Shown here piece after piece: positions 27,541 through 39,771 of a stretch of DNA of 64,000 nucleotides. Both the position numbers and the translations under genes were made by a program. Below the pieces are notes generated by a model, which was not told the DNA's origin, ran no database searches, and saw only the letters and a list, made by a program, of their open reading frames with translations. This DNA comes from Gadus chalcogrammus (taxonomy: Eukaryota; Chordata; Actinopteri; Gadiformes; Gadidae), in NCBI RefSeq assembly GCF_026213295.1, contig NC_079414.1:11658362-11722361 (forward strand), given 5' to 3'. The first letter of the stretch is position 1, and the number at the start of each line of letters is the position of its first letter.

Positions 27541-30500
27541 CTATGTACTGAACAACAGTCCTTTGATGACCGTCAAGAAGATAGGCAAACAAAATGCAGT
27601 TGTGGTGGTCATTTTCAGAGTGGGTCCTCCTGAGGTGGTTGTTGCTGTTTGGGTGGTTGAAGTAGCGTTAAAATAACAAAATACAGTACAGCCAATATGT
27701 CTGCATTACATTTAACTTCGTTTTTGAACAGGGATCTCTAAATGCTAATCAACTTTTACTTAATAGTAATGCCTTGTGTTCCTCTTGCTTGGCTCTCCAA
27801 ACCATTATTTAATGTAGTTTGATATGGTTTACTCTAAAATCGTAAATCTTGTGTTCAACTTACTTGCGGTAATAGTAGAAAGGTCCAGTCCAGTTAGGTT
27901 GATGATACCAGAGGATATTACGGCCTGCAGTGCCTGCTCTGCCAGGACTCCGGTCGGAACCACTGTTTGGTTTTGGAAGACCAGAATCATTTCCACAAGG
28001 ATTGATCCATTACTAGAACACAAAGTAAGAAAAATCAGAAAATGGTTAAAACTGGATCATGTATTACAATTTGTAATGGTAATTATTTATGAAAATAATT
28101 TAAAATAAACAAATGTAAGGAAATGCATAAATATGGTTGAAGAACTGTCAAACAAACAATTTGAGGTAGAGAATAAAATGCTTACCGAAAAGACCTAACA
28201 ACAGATCGGGAATATGTTCTTGGAAAAAGTAATCTGTAGCCTTTGTTAACCTAAAGTAAAAAATGAAGCACATTAGTTATTGAATATGAGCTGCATGGAA
28301 ATCAGTGATGGTTCTAAAGCGAATGCAGATGTAATCTAAATTTTTTTTATCTCACCTCTCTTGTGACTTCATTAGCCAGCACACGATAGGCTGGGGAAGT
28401 AGGATCTGACAAAGAGCTTTGAAATGTGCGTGTCAAACTGAAACTCAAATCCAAAGTGCCTTCATCTGCTGCAGGAGACTCTGTAGAGTCTGGTGCAGCA
28501 GTTGTCATTGTTGGTACGGCAGTAGTCGTTGTTGGTGCTGCAGTTGATGCTGTTGGTCCTGCAGTAGTTTGGGTTTGTATTGTTAATGCTGTTTGAATAA
28601 GCTATGTAATAATCATCAATCATAATCAACCCTAACCCTAATCTAATAGTTGTAGTGGGACCAGCTGGAGCTGGTGTTGGTGTATCTTCAAAGGAGCAAA
28701 ACAAATTATGTTAGAGCCAAATTGTAATTTACCATGATTTCTAAATGATTAAACAACAAGATTGGCATAGTTGTTGTTTTTGTTGCTTGTTACTTCCAAA
28801 TCTTTTCTACAATGAATTATTGTTGTTTGAAAAAAAAGTGTGGCATTTACGAGGATTTATCCTAAATCCCAAATCTATAAACTAGAAAATGCATTTCCTG
28901 CAGAAAATGCGGTGAGTGCTGTAGTACAAAGTGAGGTTGAAAATATGTTTTAATAAAGCCACATAGATTAAGACATAAAGAAACGTTAAATGGCTTAAAT
29001 CAAGTGAAGGGATTTGAACAGAGTTCAAAAGTCTAAATGGAGTAAACAATATAAATATGCACACGATTTAAAAAAATTTAAATGGTTGGAAACAAATAAA
29101 GTGACTGCTCAATGAAAAGCGCAAAGCATTGCTAAAAATGCAGAAATGTAAAAGGAGTTGAACTGAATAATCTGAAAGGTCAAATGTATTGCAGTGCACT
29201 GCTAAAATAACTGGAAGCTGAAATCGTAGTAATCATGATAAATTGTCAATCCTAATCTAGTAGTTTTAGTAGGACCAGGAGGAGCTGGTGTTGGTGTTTC
29301 TCTAAAGGAAAGAAACAAATTGTGTTAAAGCCCAAATTGTATTTGACCATGATTTCTAAATCACTAAACAACAAGATTGAAATATTTGTAATTTTAATTG
29401 CTTGTGTCTATACTTACAAATAATTTCTACCATGAATTACTGCTGTTTGAGTAAAATGCATGGCATTTATGATATAATAATCAACTCTAATCTAGTAGTG
29501 AATCTATGAGTTCACTTGTATGTATTTTTTGATGAAATGTCTCCATCTCTTCAAAGAGATAAAGAGAGAACATCTGGTTTGCCAAGATTGAAACAACACA
29601 TTGCCATTTTCTACTGTTTGTAGAAGATTTGTGTTATTCACAACAGCCAATGTGGGTTTTAATAAAAAATGTACAATCTAATGTAGAACCTACTCGAGGT
29701 AATAGTAGATACGATCACATTGAGGTTGGTAGTGCCGGTGGCTAATGCTTGAATCAGTGTCTCCACTGCAACGGTTCCATTCGGAACAACTGTTAGGTTG
29801 GTGAAGACTACAGTCAAATCCACAATGATTGAGCCGTTCCTAGAAGCAGAAAGCAAGTTAATAAGAAACATATATATGAATAACATGTATAACAAATGGT
29901 GAACAACAGTTGAACATTAAATTTGAAGAAGATAATGAAATACTTACGTGAAAGACCTTACTACAGAGCGGAGAAAAGTTTCAGGAAATCTCATTTTGTA
30001 GCCTCTGTTTACCTGAGGTCAATAAATATACATATAATAGTTATTGAAGATGTTATGCATTGAAATAAGTGATTTTTGTAAGGCAAATGCAAATGTACTA
30101 AAAATACTTTTATCTCACCTCTCTTGTGACTTCATCAGCCAACGTCTGAAACTCTGAGGAAGAAGGATTGGACAAAGTGCTTTCAAAGGTGCGTAGCAAA
30201 CTGAATGACACATCTTGAGAACCTTCGTTTACTGTAGGAGGTTCTTGAGGGACCGCTGGTGCGGCAGTAGTAGTTGGGAGTGCAGGAGTTGTCGTTGTTG
30301 GTGCAGCAGTTGTCGTCGTTGGTGCAGCAGTAGTCGTTGTTGGTCCAGCATTTGTTGTTGTTGGTGCAGCGGATGTTGTCGATGGTGCAGCAGTCGTTGT
30401 CGTTGGTGCAGCGGTTGTTGGTGTAGGTGCGGCAATCGTCGTGGTCGGTACAGCAGTTGTCGTTGTTGGTGCAGCGGTTGTCGTTGTCGGTGCAGCAGTT

Positions 30501-33500
30501 GTGGTTGATGGTGCAGCAGTTGTTGTCGTTGGTGCATTATTGGTCGTTGTTGGTGCAACAGTTGTCGTTGTTGGTGGAGTTGTCGTTGGTGCAGCAGTCG
30601 TTGTCGTTGGTGCAGCGGTTGTTGGTGTTGGTGCGGCAATCGTTGTGGTCGGTACAGCAGTTGTCGTTGTTGGTGCAGCGGTTGTTGTCGATGGTGCAGC
30701 GGTTGTCGTCGTTGGTGCAGCAGTTGTTGTCGTTGGTGCAGCTGATGTTGTCATTGGTGCAGCGGTTGTGGTCGTTGGTGCAGCAGTTGTTGTTGTTGGT
30801 GTAGCGGTTGTTGTTGTTGGTGTTGGTGCGGCAATCGTTGTGGTCGGTACAGCAGTTGTCGTTGTTGGTGAAGCGGTTGTTGTCGATGGTGCAGCGGTTG
30901 TCGTCGTTGGTGCAGCAGTTGTTGTCATTGGTGCAGCGGTTGTTGTCGTTGGTGCAGCAGTTGTTGTTGTTGGTGCAGCGGTTGTTGTTGTTGGTGCAGC
31001 AGTTGTTGTTGTTGGTGCAGCAGTCGTTGTCGTTGGTGCAGCAGTCGTTGTCGTTGGTGCAGCGGTTGTTGGTGTTGGTGCGGCAATCGTTGTGGTCGGT
31101 ACAGCAGTTGTCATTGTTGGTGCAGCGGTTGTTGTCGATGGTGCAGCGGTTGTCGTCGTTGGTGCAGCAGTTGTTGTCGTTGGTGCAGCTGATGTTGTCA
31201 TTGGTGCAGCGGTTGTGGTCGTTGGTGCAGCAGTTGTTGTTGTTGGTGTAGCGGTTGTTGTTGTTGTTGTTAGTGCGGCAATCGTTGTGGTCGGTACAGC
31301 AGTTGTCGTTGTTGGTGAAGCGGTTGTTGTCGATGGTGCAGCGGTTGTCGTCGTTGGTGCAGCAGTTGTTGTCATTGGTGCAGCGGTTGTTGTCGTTGGT
31401 GCAGCAGTTGTTGTTGTTGGTGCAGCGGTTGTTGTTGTTGGTGAAGCGGTTGTTGGTGTTGGTGCGGCAATCGTTGTGGTTGGTACAGCAGTTGTCGTTG
31501 TTGGTGAAGCGGTTGTTGTCGATGGTGCAGCGGTAGTCGTCGTTGGTGCAGCAGTTGCTGTCATTGGTGCAGCGGTTGTTGTCGTTGGTGCAGCAGTTGT
31601 TGTTGTTGGTGCAGCGGTTGTTGTTGTTGGTGCAGCAGTTGTTGTTGTTGGTGCAGCAGTTGTTGTTGTTGGTGCAGCAGTTGTCGTTGTCGGTGCAGCA
31701 GTTGTTGTCGTTGGTGCAGCAGTTGTTGTCGTAGGTGCAGCAGTTGTTGTCATAGGTGCAGCAGTTGTTGTCGTTGGTGCAGCAGTTGTCGTTGTCGGTG
31801 CAGCAGTTGTTGTCGTTGGTGCAGCAGTTGTAGTTGTTGGTGCAGCTGTTGTCGTTGTTGGTGCAGCAGTTGTTGTCGTTGGTGCAGCAGTTGTGGTTGT
31901 TGGTGCAGCGGTTGTTGTTGGTGCAGCAGTTGTTGTTGTTGGTGCAGCAGTTGTTGTCGTTGGTGCAGCAGCTGTTGTCGTTGTTGGTGCAGCAGTTGTC
32001 GTTGTTGGTGCAGCAGTTGTCGTCGTTGGTGCAGCAGTTGTCATTGGTGGAGCAGTTGTCGTTGTTGGTGCAGCAGTTGTCGTTGTTGGTGCAGCAGTTG
32101 TCGTTGTTGGTGGAGCAGTTGTCGTTGTTGGTGCAGCAGTTGTCGTTGTTGGTGCAGCAGTTGTCGTTGTTGGTGGAGCAGTTGTCGTTGTTGGTGCAGC
32201 AGTTGTCGTTGTTGGTGCAGCAGTTGTCGTTGTTGGTGCAGCAGTTGTCGTCGTAGGTGCAGCAGTCGTTGTTGTCGGTACAGCAGTTGTTGTTAAGGGT
32301 GCAGCAGTTGTCGTCGTTGGTGCAGCAGTTGTTGTCGTTGGTGCAGCGGTTGTTGTCGTTGGTGCAGCAGTTGTTGTTGTTGGTGCAGCGGTTGTTGTTT
32401 TTGGTGCAGCAGTTGTTGTTGTTGGTGCAGCAGTTGTGGTTGTTGGTGCAGCAGTTGTCGTTGTCGGTGCAGCAGTTGTTGTCGTTTGTACATTAGTTGT
32501 TGTTGTTGGTGCAGCAGTTGTTGTTGTTGGTGGAGCAGTCGTTGTCGTTGGTGCAGCAGTTGTTGTGGTTGGTGCAGCAGTCGTTGTCGTTGGTGCAGCA
32601 GTTGTTGTGGTTGGTGCAGCAGTTGTTGTTGTTGGTGCAGCAGTTGTTGTCGTTATTGCAGCAGTTGTTGTCGTTATTGCAGCAGTTGTTGTCGTTGGTG
32701 CAGCAGTTGTCGTTGTTGGTGCAGCGGTTGTTGTTATTGATGGAGCATTCGTTGTCGTTGGTGCAGCAGTCGTTGTCGTTGGTGCAGCAGTTGTTGTCGT
32801 TGGTGCAGCAGTTGTTGTTGGTGCAGCAGTTGTCGTTGTTGGTGGAGCAGTCGTTGTCATTGGTGCAGCAGTCGTTGTCGTGGGTGCAGCAGTTGTTGGT
32901 GCAGCGGTTGTTGTCGTTGGTGCAGCAGTCATTGTCATTGGTGCAGCAGTTGTGGTTGTTGGTGCAGCAGTTGTCGTTGTCGGTGCAGCAGTCGTTGTCG
33001 TTGGTGCATCATTCGTTGTCGTTGGTGCAGCAGTCGTTGTCGGTGGTGCAGCAGTCGTTGTCGTTGGTGCAGCAGTCGTTGTCGTTGGTGCAGCAGTCGT
33101 TGTCGTTGGTGCAGCAGTCGTTGTCGTTGGTGCAGCAGTCGTTGTCGGTGGTGCAGCAGTCGTTGTCGTTGGTGCAGCAGTCGTTGTCGTTGGTGCAGCA
33201 GTCATTGTCGTTGGTGCAGCAGTCGTTGTCGTTGGTGCAGCAGTCGTTGTCGTAGGTGCAGCAGTTGTTGTCGTTGGTGCAGCAGTTGTCGTTGTTGGTG
33301 CAGCAGTTGTTGTTGTTATTGCAGTAGTTGTCGTTGGTGCAGCAGTTGTCGTTGTCGGTGCAGCGGTTGTCGTTGTTGGTGCAGCAGTTGTGGTTATTAA
33401 TGCAGCAGTTGTCGTCGTTGGTGCAGCAATTGTTGTCGGTGCAGCAGTTGTTGTCGTTTGTGCAGTATCCAATCTTGTTATAATTGTTAAGACTGCAGAT

Positions 33501-33605
33501 TTGTTGGAGGAAGAAGAATATCAGAATCATTCTTATATATTGTATTTATGGTTTAATGACAATAGACTATTACTTACCCAGAATGATGATTCTGATTTGG
33601 TCCAT
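27541..33605 (-). CDS. mucin-like protein with PTS repeat exon, two SEA domains and a GPI-signal-like C-terminus
   Basis: Proposed exons in transcript order: 33605-33578 (28 nt, signal peptide start MDQIRIIIL), 33492-30119 (1,124 codons of PTTTTAA repeats), 30012-29948, 29839-29694, 28588-28356, 28250-28186, 28012-27864, 27644-27541 with stop TAG. All borders are GT/AG and all phases agree. The end of the repeat exon plus the next two exons form a SEA domain (VTREVNRGY, then [15 protein letters not shown]). The exon from 28588 repeats this: a short Thr/Pro run, then EVTREVNKGY and [15 protein letters not shown]. Both contain the G-S hydrophobic motif at which SEA domains cleave themselves. 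The last exon encodes [12 protein letters not shown], then the hydrophobic end [18 protein letters not shown] with no cytoplasmic tail, which resembles a GPI signal. An AATAAA on this strand lies at 27174-27169. Direct joining of the two SEA blocks is inferred. A surface-bound mucin is likely; the gene name is unknown. Confidence 0.7.
28625..29510 (-). repeat. intronic duplication with relic linker exons TPTPAP(A/P)GPT
   Basis: Within the large intron between the two SEA blocks, about 28625-28830 and 29245-29470 are diverged copies. Each has an acceptor followed by codons for [12 protein letters not shown] (from 28685) or [13 protein letters not shown] (from 29299), then a tagattagg sequence without a GT donor. 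A third copy of the tail only is at about 29485. They look like small mucin exons that were duplicated and have lost their donors. Confidence 0.5.
30119..33492 (-). repeat. 21-bp tandem repeat (PTTTTAA codons) with about 200-bp higher-order units
   Basis: This is the coding minisatellite of the right-hand mucin gene. The 21-bp unit is almost perfectly in frame over 3.3 kb. At 30.4-31.5 kb a composite unit recurs, marked by an Ile variant (ggtgcggcaatcg, near 30430, 30635, 30830, 31080, 31275 and 31465; spacing about 190-250 bp). The other strand is open too, as Gly-Ala-Ala-Val-Val-Val-Val, which is a by-product of the codon pattern. Confidence 0.9.
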
Positions 33606-35350
33606 ATTCTTTGGTATATGTATCTAATACATGAGAAGGATTGTGAAATGAGTTACAAATATATTGAGTTTCCGAGTGTTCCAAAGATATCTCGAATCCA
33701 ATGATAAACAATATTTCTCTAGAATTTCATGAAATTGTAAGAAAACACATTTCTTTCCTCTTTCAAATGAGTTTGTTGGTTTTGTTTCATTGGTTCTATT
33801 TTTATGCCTATTTTAGTCTTGGAAATGATTTTCAAATCAATTATTTTTTTACAATACGTATCTTCTCGAAGATTGCCCCCTGTTGTCATTCTGTTATCCT
33901 GCCTATTGATGTTATAAGGGTCAGTGATGAATAATGACATAAAGAGCTCCATTAATTCACCAAGTATTAGAAATAAAGAATAATGGCCACCGTCCACTAG
34001 TCATATGTTCATCTAATGATGAAAACATTTCTCAAAATATAGTGTTATAATTGTTACACACAAACAAGTGCATGTGTGTATAACACATACACTTGTGTCT
34101 AATCACCTATTGTTCAAGTTCAAGTTCAAAGTACTTTATTGCCCCCCCCCCCTCCAATTGGGAATCAATTACAATTGGAATTGAGTACAATTTGGAATGC
34201 ATTGCACTTTACCCAGATGTAAATGCACGTTTACAACTGGGCCGTATTGTCTAACTGACAAAATATGTATTTGTTGGTGGTAGTCAGTAAGTAGACTGGC
34301 TACCTAACCAGACAGTATTTCAGTACCATATTATACTATTAGATAATATTACTATATTATATTATAATACTATATTCATACTATTCTTTTCCACAACAGA
34401 TATTTGCATAGAGCATGCCTCACAAGTTGCTGATAGATGGCTGTTTAATTGATTGATACACTGACATGAATCTTTTACCAACAACTATTCTGTATGTATT
34501 TGTATACTATTTATATTCTTCATATAGGCCTACAAGGAAAATCATAATAGACTAACCCGTTTGTTTGAATGCTCCGATGGTGTAGGGATGCTCTCACCCC
34601 AAATTATCCAACAAAATGTTTCTCGGTCTGTCGTGTCCCTGTTTCTGGGATCTATCAGTAAATAACTGAAGACAAGCGGTTGTCTTTTAACAGGACATTT
34701 TGGCACAGGTGACAAGCCAATCAGCTGATGTTACCAGGGCACCTTTCCGCATTTTTTCCCTTTCCACCACACCCAACATACACCCAACCATTACGGGAAC
34801 ACACAGCCATTACGGGAACACACAACTGTGAATACAAATGGCTGATGAGACAACTGCACCATGCACCTGGCTCTGCAATTATTGTGCATTTTGAAGTCCA
34901 TAGCATTTTTCTGAGCCCCTGAGTAAAACCATCTTTGTGAAGCTTTAACCCTGTTTTAACATTTCATATATATAGAACAATGTGATAAGGCCCCTGCCCG
35001 TTTCGAAAATCCAGTATAACCTGCTGATCGTCAAATCCGTCATTGTTTAACTTCTACTTCCTCTATGCTTCTACTATCTTCTGAACAACGCTATGATACA
35101 CTATTCAATGCTCTGCATGACATTATGCAATGTCATGTAGCATTAGCTTATGCTACACTACGCTAGGCTAAACAATATGCTTGCTATATAATAGATTAGA
35201 CTTTGTTACAAATTATGCTGCACTCCAGGATGCTACATTTTATGTTACACTCTATATTACACTGTGCGATGTTATGTTATGCTATGCATTATGCCATACA
35301 TACAAATACACTCCACTATGCAATGCTACACATTATGTTACACTGTATAG
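33606..35350. other. upstream flank of the right-hand mucin gene, no gene recognised
   Basis: On the minus strand an AATATATTTG stretch lies about 55 bases before the ATG and could act as a TATA box. The rest holds a poly-C tract near 34142 and AT-rich sequence only. Confidence 0.35.
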
Positions 35351-36019
35351 TAGGGCCCGACCGATTCATCGGCCTGCCGATTTAATCGGCCGATTATAGC
35401 CTTTTTGAAAATAATCGACATCTGTCAAAAAGACGCCGATTGCAACCGATTATTATTTTTTTAGAAATGTTATTGCGCTTAGTATCCTGCAGATTGTGCT
35501 CCTACTCGCCTTGCTAACTTACAACTTTAGCTGGAGTAAAAAAGAGGAGATTTAATTTTACCGTACAACATGAAAGCACGCTCGCTCAGGCAGCTGCGTG
35601 CTCACCTCACCAATGTACACAAGGCGCGTTGTTTGAGCATGTTGTGCCTGTTTTTCTTTAGGTCCCAGGCCATGTTAATTTGTTATACTGTAGACTCTAA
35701 CGGTGAGACCATACTGCTCAGCACGCACGTGTTAGTCACTGCTCACGAGCGCAGCACATTGGGAGTTAGTTATTTATTTTACATTCCACTAATTTTTGAC
35801 TGTAAATGTATTCTAAAACACTCAAAGGTTCTGCATTCAATTCACATATTCGTCAAAAGTGTTTAAAGTATATTTAAGGTATCAAAAACTATGTTTTATA
35901 GGCTTTTTTTTGTTTTGCTTTTAATCGGCCGATTATATCGTAATCGTAATTTTTCTCTTAAAATAATCGGCATCAATACATACATACGGCACTCAAAAAT
36001 CAATATCGGTCGGGCCCTA
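35351..36019. mobile_element. non-autonomous hAT element, target duplication CTGTATAG
   Basis: Inverted ends TAGGGCCCGACCGAT. A perfect 8-bp flank ctgtatag is at 35343-35350 and 36020-36027. The inside has repeated aatcggccgatta motifs near both ends and no transposase frame. Confidence 0.85.
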
Positions 36020-36216
36020 CTGTATAGTACACAACAACCCGGTATCGTGCTCATGCGCACAAACGTTAATCTATTGAATCGTGTCCCAGAGCACGATTGT
36101 GCTACACAGAACGAAATGTAAACCAATGCATTCTGAACGGGAGCGTTTTTCGGACGAGAGAGAGAGTGTGCGCAGATAGTACAGTGCACCCTCTGGTTCA
36201 CCTCTTGTGTGTCAAC

Positions 36217-38310
36217 CACCAAATCTGCCTTCTACCGGAACAAAATCAACTCCTCTGCCTCAAACCCCAGGAAACTGTTCTCCCTGTTCTCGTCCCTCCT
36301 CAACCCTCCCTCACCCCCACCTCCTTCCTGCCTCACTGCTGATGACTTAGTTACCTATTTTACCCAGAAAGTGAAGGACATTAGCTCCTCTTTTATCCCT
36401 GTCTCTATTTTCCCTCCTCCCATCCCCTCCTCTGTCTTTACCCAATTTAGCCCTCTCACCTCTGAAGAGGTCAACAGAACAATAACAACCATGCCACCAC
36501 CTGCCCCCTTGACGCTATCCCCTCCTCTCTCCTCCAGGATGTCTCAAGCAAGATCCTGCAATTTCTCACCTCATTTATCAACTCCTCCCTCGCTTCAGGC
36601 ATTGTTCCAGCATCTTTCAAGACTGCCAGAATAAAGCCTCTTCCCAAAAAAACAACTCTTAATACCACCGATATCCAGAACTACAGACCGGTATCTCTTC
36701 TTTCATCCCTGTCTAAAACACTGGAACGTGCCGTTGCTAACCAACTGTCCTCCTATCTCTCATCTAACAACCTCCGTGACCCTCACCAGTCAGGTTTCAA
36801 GAAGGCACACTCCACTGAGACGGCTCTCTGACTGAGTCCCTCCGTGCTGCCAGAGCCTCGTCCCTCTCATCGGTTCTCATTCTCCTCGACCTGTACGCAG
36901 CATTTGACACGGTGAACCACCAGATCCTCCTTGCCACTATTGCCGAACTTGGCAATCGCTGAATCTGCTCTTTCCTGGTTCACATCCTACCTGACGAACC
37001 GCACCTATCAAGTGACATGGAATAGCTCCTTGTCCAAACCTTGCACGCTTGAAACTGGTGTCCCTCAAGGCTCTGTACTGGGGCCTCTTCTGTTCTCCCT
37101 CTATACCAGATCTCTGGGCTCGGTAATTGCATCACACAGCTTTTCTTATCACTGCTATGCTGACGACACGCAGCTATTTCTCTCTTCCCCCTCATCTGAT
37201 AAAGCCCTGATTGCAACACGCATATCGGAATGTCTGGCAGACGTCAGCACCTGGACAACTGCCCATCACCTGAGGCTTAACCTCAACAAAACCGAGCTCC
37301 TCCTAATCCCAGGGAATGATTGCCCACACATGGACTTACTGGTCACCGTTGAGAACATCACTGTATCTCCATCTCCAACTGCCAGAAACCTCGATGTGGT
37401 ATTGGACAATCAGTTATGCTGCACCGCAAACATCACTGCGGTGGCCCGATCCTGCAGATTTGCACTTTACAACATCTGCAGAATCCGGCCCTTCCTCACA
37501 AGGGAAGCAGCTCAGCTTCTAGTCCAATCACTGGTCGTCTCCCACCTCGACTACTGAAACTCACTCCTGGTTGAACTTCCTGCCTCTGCGATTAAACCTT
37601 TGCAGCGCATCCAGAATGCGGCAGCGCGCCTCGTGTTCAACCTACCGAAGTTCTCCCATGTGACCCCCCTGTTCCGGGACCTCCACTGGCTCCCTGTAGT
37701 AGCTCGCATCAAATTTAAGACGATGGTACTGGCATACAAGGCAGTCGATGGAACTGCCCCTGCCTTCCTCCAAGCATTGCTAAAGCCACACACCCAAGCT
37801 CGATCCCTCCGCTCAACTACATTAGCTGGACGTCTGGTACCGCCATCGCTAAGAGCTAGCAAAGGCCGTTCAGCAAAGTGACAACTTTTCTCGGTTTTGG
37901 GACCTCAGTGGTGGACCGAGCTCCCTGCCGCTCTCAGGACCGCAGAGTCGCTCACTATCTTCCGAAAAAGACTCAAGACCCACCTGTTCAGAGTCCACAT
38001 CGACACTGCATAGCCACCCTCCCCCTTCTGGCCACCATTGTACACTGTATTGTATTGTGTTGTATTGTATTGTATTGTATTATAGTACTTAACTGTGTAG
38101 CAACTGCAGTAGCTGCTATCATTTCTGTAACACGGGAATTGGTTAGCCTAGCGATTGTTGTACTTGCACTTGGTTCTATGAACATCCTTTCTGTACCGAC
38201 AGCGATATATTGATGCACTTCTTATGACAAATGTTCTTATTGTAAGTCGCTTTGGATAAAAGCGTCTGCTAAATGCCCTAAATGTAAATGTAAATGTAAA
38301 AATATATGTC
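36217..38310 (+). mobile_element. L2/CR1-like LINE, 5'-truncated, reverse transcriptase broken
   Basis: The reading starts inside ORF2 (FYRNKINSSASNPRKLF). It passes through RT blocks with changes of frame (PVSLLSSLSKTLERAVANQL; GVPQGSVLGPLLFSLYT; the active-site YADD as HCYADDTQLFLS) and ends in the usual LHWLPVVARIKFK region. Frame breaks lie near 36500 and 36830, with a stop at 37555. The 3' end has aagtcgctttggataaaagc followed by ATGTAA units. Best fit is the L2/CR1 group; not mobile now. Confidence 0.8.
36931..37557 (+). pseudogene. LINE reverse transcriptase fragment
   Basis: The longest open piece of the preceding LINE (208 codons). It carries the palm motifs GVPQGSVLGP and YADD and the thumb/connection part, ending at a TGA that interrupts SHLDY-x-NSLL. 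The upstream fingers region is in another frame. Confidence 0.8.
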
Positions 38311-38429
38311 AATATTTTTCTAACCCTTCCAAAAACTGCAACAAACATGGATATTTTCTTCGACCACAGAAGGGGTGTGCGCAGAAAGGACAGTGCACCC
38401 TCTACTTATGTATGCGTCAAAACAACAAA

Positions 38430-39771
38430 TGCATACTCAATACTTGGTCGGGAATCCTTTTGCAGAAATGACTGCTTCAATGCAGCGTGGCATGGAGGCA
38501 ATCAGCCTGTGGCACTGCTGAGGTCTTATGGAGGCCCAGGATGCTTCGATAGCGGCCTTAAGCTCATCCAGAGTGTTGGGTCTTGCGTCTCTCAACTTTC
38601 TCTTCACAATATCCCACAGATTCTCTATGGGGTTCAGGTCAGGAGAGTTGGCAGGCCAATTGAGCACATTAATACCATGGTCAGTAAACCATTTACCAGT
38701 GGTTTTGGCACTGTGAGCAGGTGCCAGGTCGTGCTGAAAAATGAAATCTTCATCTCCATAAAGCTTTTCAGCAGATGGAAGCATGAGGTGCTCCAAAATC
38801 TCCTGGTAGCTAGCTGCATTGACCCTGCCCTTGATAAAACACAGTGGACCAACACCAGCAGCTGACATGGCACCCCAGACCATCACTGACTGTGGGTACT
38901 TGTCACTGGACTTCAGGCATTTTGGCATTTCCTTCTCCCCAGTCTTCCTCCAGACTCTGGCACCTTGATTTCCGAATGACATGCAAAATTTGCTTTCATC
39001 CGAAAAAAGTACTTTGGACCACTGAGCAACAGTCCCGTGCTGCTTCTCTGTAGCCCAGGTCAGGCGCTTCTGCCGCTGTTTCTGGTTCAAAAGTGGCTTG
39101 ACCTGGGGAATGCGGCACCTGTAGCCCATTTCCTGCACACGCCTGTGCACGGTGGCTCTGGATGTTTCTACTCCAGACTCAGTCCACTGCTTCCGCAGGT
39201 CCCCCAAGGTCTGGAATCAGCCCTTCTCCACAATCTTCCTCAGGGTCCAGTCACCTCTTCTCGTCGTGCAGCGTTTTCTGCCACACTTTTTCCATCCCAC
39301 AGACTTCCCACTGAGGTTCCTTGATACGGCACTCTGGGAACAGCCTATTCGTTCAGAAATGTCTTTCTGTGTCTTACCCTCTTGCTTGAGGGTGTCAATG
39401 ATGGCCTTCTGGACAGCAGTCAGGTCGGCAGTCTTACCCATGATTGCGGTTTTGAGTAATGAACCAGGCTGGGAGTTTTTAAAAGCCTCAGGAATCTTTT
39501 GCAGGTGTTTAGAGTTAATTCATTGATTCAGATGATTAGGTTAATAGCTCGTTTAGAGAACATTTTCATGATATGCTAATTTTTTGAGATAGGAATTTTG
39601 GGTTTTCATGAGCTGTATGCCAAAATCATCAGTATTAAAACAATAAAAGACCTGAAATATTTCAGTTGGTGTGCAATGAATCAAAAATATATGAAAGTTA
39701 AATTTTTATCATTACATTATGGAAAAGAATGAACTTTATCACAATATGCAATTTTTTTGAGAAGGACCTGT
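38430..39771 (-). mobile_element. Tc1/mariner element lacking one end
   Basis: The 5' terminus is the inverse of ttgagaaggacctgta at about 39771, next to TATATA. A sub-terminal copy of the same motif (tttttgagataggaattttg) is at about 39580. The other end breaks off about 7 bases after the transposase stop codon, so the second inverted repeat is missing. Confidence 0.85.
38437..39441 (-). pseudogene. Tc1-like transposase with one in-frame stop
   Basis: From ATG 39441 to stop 38437 is one frame of 334 codons, normal for Tc1, interrupted only by TGA at 39219-39217 (codon 75). The N-terminal helix-turn-helix part is intact (GKTQKDISERIGCSQSAVS). The DDE residues are all present: D in VLFSDESKF, D in FIFQHDLAPAHSA, and E in SPDLNPIENLW, with DD34E spacing. 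Unless the stop is read through or is an assembly error, the protein is not made. The missing 3' terminal repeat also prevents transposition of this copy. Confidence 0.88.

Noticed and set aside
30441..33704. Plus-strand 1,087-codon Val-Gly-Ala frame
   Set aside because: Same complement effect over the second mucin exon; the SEA exons fix the coding strand as minus.
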